Below, in pieces: positions 20,071 through 27,021 of a DNA stretch of 64,000 nt. This DNA comes from Clavibacter michiganensis subsp. tessellarius. GTDB lineage: Bacteria > Actinomycetota > Actinomycetes > Actinomycetales > Microbacteriaceae. The stretch is taken from the NCBI RefSeq assembly GCF_021922985.1, contig NZ_CP040788.1, positions 62,001 to 126,000 of the forward strand, read 5' to 3'. Position 1 is the stretch's first letter; every line of letters starts with the position of its first letter. A program made the translations under genes and the position numbers. The notes below the pieces were generated by a model, which saw nothing but the letters and a program-made list of their open reading frames with translations, was not told the DNA's origin and made no database searches.

Positions 20071-20661
20071 ATGCTCAAGAAGATCCTCGCCGGCGCGGCC
20101 ATCGCGCTCGCCGCGACGTTCACCGTCTCCACCGCCGCCAACGCGGACCCGTACACGCCCGAGGGCGGCGTGACCGTCAGCGACCCGACCGTCGCTCCCG
20201 GCCAGAGCACCGTGCTCACGTTCGCGGACGGCTCGTTCGCCGCGAACAGCGCGGTCACCGTCACCATCACCGGCGAGGACGCGGCCAACGCCACGCTCGC
20301 CTCCTTCCGCACGGCCCCCATGGCCGTCACCTCGAACTCCATCACCAAGAACGCGACCAACGCCGGCGGCCTCCGCGTCACCGTCACGCTGCCCGCCGGC
20401 ACCGCCACGGGCTCCTACGCGCTCGTCGGCACGGACGCCCAGGGCAACACCGTCTCCACGTCGATCTCGGTCGTCGCGGCCGCCGGCACCGGCACCTCCA
20501 ACGGCACCGGCTCCGGTTCCGCAACGGACGCCTCGGGCCTGCCCGTCACCGGCGGCCAGCTCCCCGTCGTCCTCATCTGGACCGGCGGCGGCCTGCTGCT
20601 CCTCGGCGCCGCGCTCGTGGTCGTGCTGACCACGGTCCGTCGCCAGCGCGGAACGGTCTGA
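20071..20661 (+). CDS. Small LPVTG sortase-anchored surface protein A
   Basis: 196 residues. The ATG follows CAGGGGGA. The signal peptide MLKKILAGAAIALAATFTV ends at ANA (cleavage near residue 25/26). An Ig-like beta domain (VAPGQSTVLTFADGSFAANS) occupies residues about 30-130, then a Gly/Ser/Thr-rich wall-spanning linker, LPVTGG, a hydrophobic segment and RRQRGTV. The sorting signal means covalent attachment to peptidoglycan by sortase. It resembles the next gene and the C-terminal domain of the large protein at the window start (same PGxxVxxT style). No binding partner is known. It ends at a perfect 16-bp terminator. Confidence 0.88.
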   Translation: MLKKILAGAAIALAATFTVSTAANADPYTPEGGVTVSDPTVAPGQSTVLTFADGSFAANSAVTVTITGEDAANATLASFRTAPMAVTSNSITKNATNAGGLRVTVTLPAGTATGSYALVGTDAQGNTVSTSISVVAAAGTGTSNGTGSGSATDASGLPVTGGQLPVVLIWTGGGLLLLGAALVVVLTTVRRQRGTV

Positions 20662-20705
20662 TCCACACCACGACCCGCGTCGCCTGACTCCCCGGAGCGG
20701 TGCGA

Positions 20706-20740
20706 CGGAAGGCCCCGAGGCATCGCCTCGGGGCCTTCCG
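20706..20740 (+). terminator. Strong terminator of LPVTG gene A
   Basis: A perfect 16-bp stem (20706-20721 with 20725-20740) and a 3-base loop, 44 bases after the stop. Confidence 0.85.
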
Positions 20741-20814
20741 CCATGTCCGGGCGGCGCACCCCCAGTCCGGGGCCCATCGCTCCGGACGGGGCCGCCATCG
20801 CGGACGGACCCGGC

Positions 20815-20820
20815 TAGCAT
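20815..20820 (+). promoter_or_regulatory. -10 box for LPVTG gene B
   Basis: TAGCAT; the transcript would start near 20828 and carry a leader of about 134 bases containing a 9-bp inverted repeat (20897-20905 with 20939-20947) just before the start region. Confidence 0.4.
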
Positions 20821-20961
20821 CTCGATCGTGGGTTTACCCGACCCGCTGTCCGCCCCATGGCGCCGACCCGAAATCGCGCGCCGCGGACACCACCGCCCCG
20901 AGGCGATACCCGTCGTGCCCCGCACGTCCGCCTCGGGCGTACCCGTGAAGGCACACCCGAG

Positions 20962-21501
20962 ATGCTCGCCAAGACCCTGGCGGGCGCGTTCGTCGCGCTC
21001 GTCATCACCGTTTCCGCACCCCTCGCCGCCCAGGCCGAGAACTACGTCCCCAAGGACTCGCTGCTCGCGTGCGACGGCATGTCCGTCACCCCCGCGGCCG
21101 TCGAGCCCGGCGGGTCGGTCACGATCACCGGCGCAGCCGGGTCGTTCACCGCGGGGGAGACCGTCGCCCTCCGTCTCGCCGGCGCAGCCGGGGCGCCCGC
21201 CGTCGCCGGGGATCCGGCGGCGACGGCCGTCGCCGCGGCGGACGGCTCCGTCTCCGGCACGCTGGTGGTCCCCGCCACCGCGTCCGGCACGTGGCGCGCC
21301 AACGAGGACGCCGCGTCCGGCTCGCACTGGTGCGGCCTCGTCTCGGTCGTCCCGGCCAGCGCGACGACCGCGGCGACGCGTTCGCTGCCCGTGACGGGCG
21401 GCACCGTCCCCACGGGACTCGCGATCACGGGCGGCGGGCTCCTCCTCGCCGGCGCCGCGGCCGCGGGCATCGCCGCGACGCGTCGCCGTCGCGCCTCCTG
21501 A
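20962..21501 (+). CDS. Small LPVTG sortase-anchored surface protein B
   Basis: 179 residues. The ATG at 20962 is chosen because it opens the signal peptide MLAKTLAGAFVALVITVSA, cleaved after AQA near residue 25; longer upstream readings have no signal peptide. The mature part has an Ig-like domain (VEPGGSVTITGAAGSFTAGE) and two cysteines (in LLACDG and HWCGLV) that could form a disulfide outside the cell. LPVTGG, a hydrophobic segment and RRRRAS follow. It is a paralogue of protein A, 300 bases upstream, but has its own promoter and terminator, so the two can be expressed separately. Confidence 0.86.
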   Translation: MLAKTLAGAFVALVITVSAPLAAQAENYVPKDSLLACDGMSVTPAAVEPGGSVTITGAAGSFTAGETVALRLAGAAGAPAVAGDPAATAVAAADGSVSGTLVVPATASGTWRANEDAASGSHWCGLVSVVPASATTAATRSLPVTGGTVPTGLAITGGGLLLAGAAAAGIAATRRRRAS

Positions 21502-21522
21502 GGCCCGACCCCATCCGACCGC

Positions 21523-21564
21523 CGACGCGGGCGGCCCCGCTCACGACCGGGGCCGCCCGCGTCG
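21523..21564. terminator. Bidirectional terminator between LPVTG gene B and vanZ-like gene
   Basis: A perfect 16-bp stem (21523-21538 with 21549-21564) and 10-base loop. It overlaps the last codons of the minus-strand gene and serves both converging genes. Confidence 0.8.
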
Positions 21565-22062
21565 TCGCGTCCGCGCCCCGATGGCCGAGGCGAGGGCCAC
21601 GCCGATGACGGCGCCGGTGCCGTTCGCGGCCACGTCCGTGAGGGAGGCCACCCGCGCCGGCAGGAACGCCCCCTGGGCGAGCTCGACGCAGGCCGACAGC
21701 GCGACGGCCGCGAGGGCGACCGCCCACCACCGCCGGATCCCGAACGCGAGCACGCCGAGCATCCCCAGCGGCACGAACAGCGCCACGTTCGCCCCCTCCT
21801 CGATCATCGAGTACCGGAAGCCCGGGACGCCGTGTCGCTGGACGAAGCCCACGCCGCGCATGAGGAGCGGGTAGACGCCGCGGTCGACGCTGTCGGGCGT
21901 CAGCGTCACGAGCGCGACGAGGCCCACGTACATCGCGAGCAGCCCGCCCGCCTGGCGGTGCCGACGGCGGGTCCGTCGCCGGTCCCGCTCCGCGCCCCAC
22001 GGCGATCGCGCCCTGTCGGGATCCGCCGGGCGGCGTGGGGGAGCGGGGGTGACGGGATCCAT
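21541..22062 (-). CDS. VanZ-like family membrane protein
   Basis: 173 residues, ATG at 22062 on the minus strand. An Arg-rich cytoplasmic start is followed by four predicted membrane segments: AMYVGLVALVTLTP, the region with MIEEGANVALFVPLGMLGVLAF, WWAVALAAVALSACVELAQ and a last span at ATGAVIGVALAS. The NVALFVPLG and ELAQ signatures are typical of the VanZ-like family. VanZ itself raises teicoplanin resistance; most chromosomal relatives, including this one, have no proven role. It diverges from the class A PBP gene. Confidence 0.85.
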   Translation of the reverse strand: MDPVTPAPPRRPADPDRARSPWGAERDRRRTRRRHRQAGGLLAMYVGLVALVTLTPDSVDRGVYPLLMRGVGFVQRHGVPGFRYSMIEEGANVALFVPLGMLGVLAFGIRRWWAVALAAVALSACVELAQGAFLPARVASLTDVAANGTGAVIGVALASAIGARTRRRGRPRS

Positions 22063-22071
22063 GTGGGCGGC

Positions 22072-22077
22072 AGACTA
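22072..22077 (-). promoter_or_regulatory. -10 box of the vanZ-like gene
   Basis: Minus strand TAGTCT, 9 bases before the ATG. Confidence 0.45.
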
Positions 22078-22219
22078 GCAACGCCCCCTGCGCCGGGAGC
22101 GGCCGTCGCATGCACCCTCCGCGCCGCCGTCGGGACGGATCGTGCGTGCACTCATCACATTTCGGCCACGGGGAGCTGAGACCCTCCCTGAGGCGGATGT
22201 CCCGCCTCCGAGCGCGGGT

Positions 22220-22225
22220 TAGATT
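22220..22225 (+). promoter_or_regulatory. -10 box of PBP gene (leaderless)
   Basis: TAGATT is followed by 6 bases and the ATG at 22232. Confidence 0.5.
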
Positions 22226-22231
22226 CGTACC

Positions 22232-24472
22232 ATGAGGAAAACTGACCTGACCATCTCGACCCGGTTGGGCGCGTTCCTCGGACTCGTCGGCATGAGCACG
22301 ATCGCCGGCGTCCTCGTCGCCGCCATGGTGACCCCCGCCATCGCCGTCTCCGGCATCGCGGCCAACAGCACCATCGGCGTGTTCGAGGACATCCCGGACA
22401 ACCTGCAGATCGACAACCTCGCGCAGAAGACGGTCCTGTTCGCCAAGCAGGGCGACCAGCAGGTCCCCTTCGCGGAGTTCTTCTCGCAGGACCGCGAGGA
22501 GGTCCCGTGGGAGGCCGTCTCGCAGTACGCGAAGGACGCCGCCATCGCGACCGAGGACCCCCGCTACTACGAGCACGGCGGCGTCGACGTGCTGTCGGCC
22601 GCCCGTGCGCTCGCGCAGAACGTCCTGAACGACGAGGTCCAGTCCGGCGCCTCGACGATCACCATGCAGTACGTCCGCAACGTCCTGGTCCAGAAGGCCC
22701 AGAACATGGTCGACTCCTCGGACGAGGCGACGCAGGCCGAGGGCCGCAAGGCCTTCACCGAGGCCACGCAGCCCGACATGCCCCGCAAGCTCAAGGAGAT
22801 GCGGATGGCGATCGGGGTGGAGAAGAAGTACTCGAAGAACGAGATCCTCCTCGCGTACCTCAACATCGCGAACTTCGGCAGCCGCGTGTACGGCATCGAG
22901 TCGGCCGCCCGCTACTACTTCAACGTCTCTGCCGCCGACCTCACGCTCGAGCAGGCCGCGAGCCTCATCGCGACCGTCAACGCGCCGGAGATCTACAAGA
23001 TCGACAACCCGGAGAACCTCGACCGCAACAAGGCGCGGCGCGACCTGCTCCTGCGCAACATGCTCAAGGAGCAGAAGATCACGCAGGAGCAGTTCGACAC
23101 GGCCGAGGCTGCGCCGATCACGCCGACGATCACGCCCTCCACGAGCGGCTGCATCCAGGCGAACCCGATCTCGGCCGCGTACTTCTGCGACTACGTGAAG
23201 AACGAGATCCTCACCAACCCCGAGTTCGGCGCGACGCCGGCCGAGCGCGACGCGGTGCTCAAGCGCGGCGGCATGCAGGTCTACACGACGCTCGACCTCG
23301 ACATCCAGGGCAACGCGGCGGAGCAGATGCGCAAGCAGGTGCCCACCACGGCGCGCTTCACGAAGATCGGCGGATCCGTCGTCTCCCGCGAGGTGAAGAC
23401 CGGCCGCATCATCGCGATGGCGCAGAACACGGACTACGGCGTCGCGGCCGACCAGCCGGGCGTCACCGAGATCAACTACGCGGCCGATAAGGCGCACGGC
23501 GGCTCCGCCGGCTTCCAGGTCGGATCGACGTACAAGATCTTCACGCTCGTCGACTGGCTGAAGAGCGGGAAGTCGATCTACCAGACGGTGAACGCGTCCA
23601 AGACCACCTGGTCGGCCAGCGAGTTCACCCGCTGCGGCGACAACCTCGCCGGATCGCCGGACTACAAGGTCACCAACGACACGAACACCGGCGCGACGTC
23701 GAACCAGAACGTCCTCGCCGCCACGGTCGCCTCGGTGAACTCGGCGTTCGTCGCCATGGCGAGCCAGCTGGACCTCTGCGACATCAGCAAGACGGCGACG
23801 GAGATGGGCGCGTACAACGCGGACAAGCGCGACCTGTCGAGCTTCCCCTCCGACGTCGTCGGCTCGGGCGGCAACACCGTCGCCCCGCTCCAGATGGCCA
23901 CCGCCTTCTCGTCCGTCGCAAATCAGGGCACCATGTGCCCGCCCATCGCGATCGACAAGGTCGTCCTCCCGGACGAGACCGAGCTGGTCACGCCGAAGAG
24001 CGAGTGCGCCCAGGCCATGAGCCCCGAGGTCGCCAACACGGCGGCGTTCACGCTCAAGGCCGTCATGGGCGGCACCGGCGCGGCGTCGAACCCGCGGGAC
24101 GGCACCGAGATCATGGGCAAGACCGGCACGACGGACCGCTCGAAGGACACGTGGTTCGTCGGATCCTCCACCGAGGTGACGACGGCCGTCTGGGTCGGCA
24201 ACGTCGAGGGCTTCGCGTCCATGCGCCGGAACGTCCTCAACGGATCGGCGGCGGACAGCGCACGTCACCGGATCTTCAAGCCGCTGCAGACGTTCATCGA
24301 CGACCGCTACCCGGCCGAGGGCTTCCCCTCGCCGAGCAGCGCGCTGACGAAGCGGCCCTACGTGGCGCCGAAGCCCCAGCCGACCCAGTCGGCGGCGCCG
24401 ACGGCTCCCGAGGCGCCCGCCGCTCCGGCGCAACCCGCCCCGGCCCAGCCCGGCCCTGCGCCGGAGGGGTGA
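22232..24472 (+). CDS. Class A penicillin-binding protein (transglycosylase/transpeptidase), no PASTA
   Basis: 746 residues. A short cytoplasmic N-terminus and one membrane span (about 12-40, ending VTPAIAV) are followed by the family 51 glycosyltransferase domain with catalytic Glu108 in EDPRYYEHGG and GASTITMQYVRN. The transpeptidase domain has STYK (Ser432), SVN (501-503) and KTGT (from Lys630). It polymerises and cross-links peptidoglycan. The C-terminus is a Pro/Ala/Gln tail rather than PASTA domains. The minus-strand PBP at 27021-29564 is a clear paralogue with similar segments throughout, including the membrane anchor (VLVAAMVTPAIAV). Confidence 0.95.
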   Translation: MRKTDLTISTRLGAFLGLVGMSTIAGVLVAAMVTPAIAVSGIAANSTIGVFEDIPDNLQIDNLAQKTVLFAKQGDQQVPFAEFFSQDREEVPWEAVSQYAKDAAIATEDPRYYEHGGVDVLSAARALAQNVLNDEVQSGASTITMQYVRNVLVQKAQNMVDSSDEATQAEGRKAFTEATQPDMPRKLKEMRMAIGVEKKYSKNEILLAYLNIANFGSRVYGIESAARYYFNVSAADLTLEQAASLIATVNAPEIYKIDNPENLDRNKARRDLLLRNMLKEQKITQEQFDTAEAAPITPTITPSTSGCIQANPISAAYFCDYVKNEILTNPEFGATPAERDAVLKRGGMQVYTTLDLDIQGNAAEQMRKQVPTTARFTKIGGSVVSREVKTGRIIAMAQNTDYGVAADQPGVTEINYAADKAHGGSAGFQVGSTYKIFTLVDWLKSGKSIYQTVNASKTTWSASEFTRCGDNLAGSPDYKVTNDTNTGATSNQNVLAATVASVNSAFVAMASQLDLCDISKTATEMGAYNADKRDLSSFPSDVVGSGGNTVAPLQMATAFSSVANQGTMCPPIAIDKVVLPDETELVTPKSECAQAMSPEVANTAAFTLKAVMGGTGAASNPRDGTEIMGKTGTTDRSKDTWFVGSSTEVTTAVWVGNVEGFASMRRNVLNGSAADSARHRIFKPLQTFIDDRYPAEGFPSPSSALTKRPYVAPKPQPTQSAAPTAPEAPAAPAQPAPAQPGPAPEG

Positions 24473-24498
24473 GCCCGCGCTCGATGGGGAGCGCGCGT

Positions 24499-24530
24499 CG
24501 ACGGCCGTCGCCTCCGGGCGGCGGCCGTCG
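24499..24530 (+). terminator. Terminator of PBP gene
   Basis: A 14-bp stem with one G-U pair and a TCCG loop, followed by a T-containing tail. Confidence 0.75.
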
Positions 24531-24575
24531 TGTCGTGTGCCGCCCGGCCGCGGACACCTCCGATCCGGCGGCTCG

Positions 24576-24581
24576 TAGACT
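24576..24581 (+). promoter_or_regulatory. -10 box of the acyltransferase gene
   Basis: TAGACT, with a leader of about 30 bases that includes GGGAAGG before the ATG at 24618. Confidence 0.5.
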
Positions 24582-24617
24582 GGACGACCGCCGATCCACC
24601 GACCCGGGAAGGCCCTC

Positions 24618-25823
24618 ATGACCGGGACCCCGACGTCCGCGCCCGCACGCGTGCGCACGCTCCTGCCCGGCATCGAGGGGCTGCGCGGGGTCGCGGCCGT
24701 CGCCGTGCTCCTGTACCACGTGCAGCGCCAGCTGGCCCGGCCGACGACCGACGTGCCCCTCGTGGGGGAGGTCGCGTTCTTCAGCCACGGCGTGACGCTG
24801 TTCTTCGTGCTGAGCGGCTTCCTGCTGTTCCTGCCGTTCGCGCGGGCGCTCGTCGACGGCGGGAGGATGCCGCGGCTCTCCCGCTACGCCGCGAACCGCG
24901 CGCTCCGCGTGCTCCCCGGGTACGTCGTCGTCCTGCTGCTCGTGAGCCTGGTGCTGCGCGTCGCGATCCTGCCGCGCGAGACGCGTGACGCCGGCATCTC
25001 CGTCGGCACCCTGGGGCCCCTCGACACGGTCGTCAACGCGCTGCTCCTCCAGGGGTACTCGCCGCGCACGCTGCGCAGCGGCATCGAGGTCGCCTGGACG
25101 CTCGCCGTCGAGGTGTCGTTCTACGTCGTGCTGCCGATCGTCGCGCTGCTCGCGGCACGGCTGCTGCGCCGTCGGTCGACCTGGATCCGCGCCCTCGCGC
25201 CCGCCGTGGTCCTGCTGCTGGTCGGCGTGGCCGGCAAGGTCTGGTCGATGGTCGCGCAGGCCCCGCTCGGCCACCGCGGGCGCCTCGCGAGCGAGTGGGG
25301 CGTCACGTGGGAGGCCGTGGCGAACCGCAGCATCCTCGTGCACGCCGACCTCTTCGCCTACGGCATGGCGGCGGCCGTGGTCCTGCTCGCCCTGTCCGCG
25401 GACGAGGGCCTGCGCGACCGCGTCGCCCGCTGGCGCGTGCCGGCCGGGCTCGGCGCCGCGGCGCTCATCGTGGTCGCGTCCGAGGCGCCCGTGGGGGCGT
25501 TCGAGGAGAGCGTCGTGGCGGCCTCCTGCGCGACGCTGCTGCTCCTCGTGGCGTCGCCGCGAAGCGGGGGATCCCTCGGCCCCGTCACGCGCGTCCTCGA
25601 GCTCCGGTGGGTCGCGTGGCTCGGCACGATCTCCTTCAGCGTCTACCTCTGGCACCTGCCGGTGATCCGCTTCCTCCGTCGAGCCGGCCTCGTGCTGCCG
25701 GACACGCTCGCGGGCTTCGCCCTGAACACGCTCGTGGTGGGGGTGGTGACGCTCGCGCTCTCGGCGGCGACCTACTACGCGATCGAGCGGCCGGCGCTGC
25801 GGCTCAAGCCCGGCTCGCGCTAG
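24618..25823 (+). CDS. Acyltransferase family 3 membrane protein (OafA/YrhL-like)
   Basis: 401 residues. The N-terminal LPGIEGLRGVAAVAVLLYHV carries the family's conserved RG and active-site His. About ten membrane segments follow, with FFVLSGFLLF in the second and WHLPVIRF near the end. The family O-acetylates or otherwise acylates sugars of exopolysaccharide, O-antigen, peptidoglycan or lipids. No SGNH domain is attached. The substrate is unknown, but the neighbouring PBP and polysaccharide genes make a cell-wall or capsule target likely. It ends at an 18-bp terminator shared with tRNA-Pro. Confidence 0.88.
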   Translation: MTGTPTSAPARVRTLLPGIEGLRGVAAVAVLLYHVQRQLARPTTDVPLVGEVAFFSHGVTLFFVLSGFLLFLPFARALVDGGRMPRLSRYAANRALRVLPGYVVVLLLVSLVLRVAILPRETRDAGISVGTLGPLDTVVNALLLQGYSPRTLRSGIEVAWTLAVEVSFYVVLPIVALLAARLLRRRSTWIRALAPAVVLLLVGVAGKVWSMVAQAPLGHRGRLASEWGVTWEAVANRSILVHADLFAYGMAAAVVLLALSADEGLRDRVARWRVPAGLGAAALIVVASEAPVGAFEESVVAASCATLLLLVASPRSGGSLGPVTRVLELRWVAWLGTISFSVYLWHLPVIRFLRRAGLVLPDTLAGFALNTLVVGVVTLALSAATYYAIERPALRLKPGSR

Positions 25824-25872
25824 CCGCGGCGGCGGAGCGGGCGGCGCCGCACGCGATCACGTCGCCGGCCGG

Positions 25873-25912
25873 ACGACGAAGGGCCGCTCCCGGAGGAGCG
25901 GCCCTTCGTCGT
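25873..25912. terminator. Bidirectional terminator between acyltransferase and tRNA-Pro
   Basis: A perfect 18-bp stem (25873-25890 with 25895-25912) and a CGGA loop, placed where two converging units meet. Confidence 0.85.
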
Positions 25913-25939
25913 GCTGTGCCTCCCGGAGGAGGCGGTGTG

Positions 25940-26013
<74 letters not shown>

Positions 26014-26034
26014 ATGGCCCGAGGGCCGGGATCT

Positions 26035-26040
26035 ACGATA
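26035..26040 (-). promoter_or_regulatory. -10 box of tRNA-Pro
   Basis: TATCGT on the minus strand, 21 bases before the mature 5' end. Confidence 0.45.
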
Positions 26041-26076
26041 CCCGATGTTCCGGGCTCCCGAGTACGCGGCGGGCGG

Positions 26077-27021
26077 TCAGACCGCCGTGAGCGTGAGCAG
26101 CGTCGCCTCGGGGAAGCAGGCGAAGCGCACGGGCGCGTAGATCGAGGTGCCGAGCCCAGCGCTCACGTGCAGGAACGACGCCCGGTCGGCGTGCGGCCAG
26201 ACGCTGAGGCCCTTCACCTGACGGCGCGGGATGTCGCAGTTCGTGACGAGCGCGCCGTAGCCGGGCACGCAGACCTGGCCGCCGTGCGTGTGCCCCGCGA
26301 AGACCATCCGGGCGCCGTTCGTGACGAAGGAGTCGAGCACGCGGCGGTAGGGCGCGTGCGCGACGCCGATGGAGACCACCGGGGCGTCGGAGGCGCCCTG
26401 GTAGGCGTCGCCGTCCTCGCGCAGTTCCTCGAGGGCCCCGGGGATCGCCTCCAGGTGGTCGAAGTCGCGGTGCGGGTCGTCGACGCCGAAGAACTCGAGC
26501 AGGGTGCCGTTGACCTCGACCGCGCCCGCGGCGTTGTTGAGGTCGAGCCAGCCGAGCGACGCGTAGAGCCGCTCGAGGCGGGGGAGGTCGAGGTCCGCCG
26601 GGCGCTGCGTGGCGTGCGTGTTGGCGGTGAAGTACTTGAACGGGTTCTTCATCATCGGGCCGTAGTAGTCGTTCGAGCCGTGGACGAAGACGCCGGGGAT
26701 CCCGCGGAAGGCCTCGAGCGTCTCCTCGACGGCGACGATGCCCTGCTCGTGCCCCGTGTTGTCGCCGGTGTCGACGACGAGGTCGGGCTGCAGGTCGGCG
26801 AGCTCGCGCACCCACCGCTGCTTCTTGTGCTGCCACGGCGCCATGTGCATGTCCGAGAGGTGCAGCACGCGGATGGGGTCGGCGCCGACCGGCAGGACCG
26901 GCACCGTCACCTCCCGCAGCGTGAAGCGGCGGCGCTCGTAGAACGACGCGTACGCGAAGACCGCGGCGCCGGCCGCGACGACGCCGCCGGCGGTGCGCGC
27001 GAGCGTCCCGAGGACGCTCAT
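26077..27021 (-). CDS. Metallophosphoesterase, membrane-anchored
   Basis: 314 residues, ATG at 27021 sharing one base with the stop of the PBP gene (TGATG). An N-terminal span ([18 protein letters not shown]) precedes a calcineurin-like phosphoesterase domain: HLSDMHM (motif I), VVDTGDN (motif II), HGSNDYY (motif III), and GHTHGGQ near the C-terminus. Motif III has Ser before Asn where GNHD is usual. Members such as YkuE hydrolyse phosphoesters at the membrane; the substrate here is unknown. Co-transcription with a PASTA PBP suggests an envelope role; this ponA2-phosphoesterase pairing is common in actinobacteria. Confidence 0.9.
   Translation of the reverse strand: MSVLGTLARTAGGVVAAGAAVFAYASFYERRRFTLREVTVPVLPVGADPIRVLHLSDMHMAPWQHKKQRWVRELADLQPDLVVDTGDNTGHEQGIVAVEETLEAFRGIPGVFVHGSNDYYGPMMKNPFKYFTANTHATQRPADLDLPRLERLYASLGWLDLNNAAGAVEVNGTLLEFFGVDDPHRDFDHLEAIPGALEELREDGDAYQGASDAPVVSIGVAHAPYRRVLDSFVTNGARMVFAGHTHGGQVCVPGYGALVTNCDIPRRQVKGLSVWPHADRASFLHVSAGLGTSIYAPVRFACFPEATLLTLTAV

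Noticed and set aside
16785..20408. A 1207-codon minus-strand frame
   Set aside because: High-GC shadow frame over the BNR, DUF4012 and LPVTG genes; no recognisable domain.
20828..21394. Leaderless GTG at 20828, 7 bases after TAGCAT, with a 188-codon frame
   Set aside because: It runs in a different frame through the LPVTG gene and has Arg/Pro/Ser-rich shadow composition, so the -10 is taken to serve gene B with a long leader.
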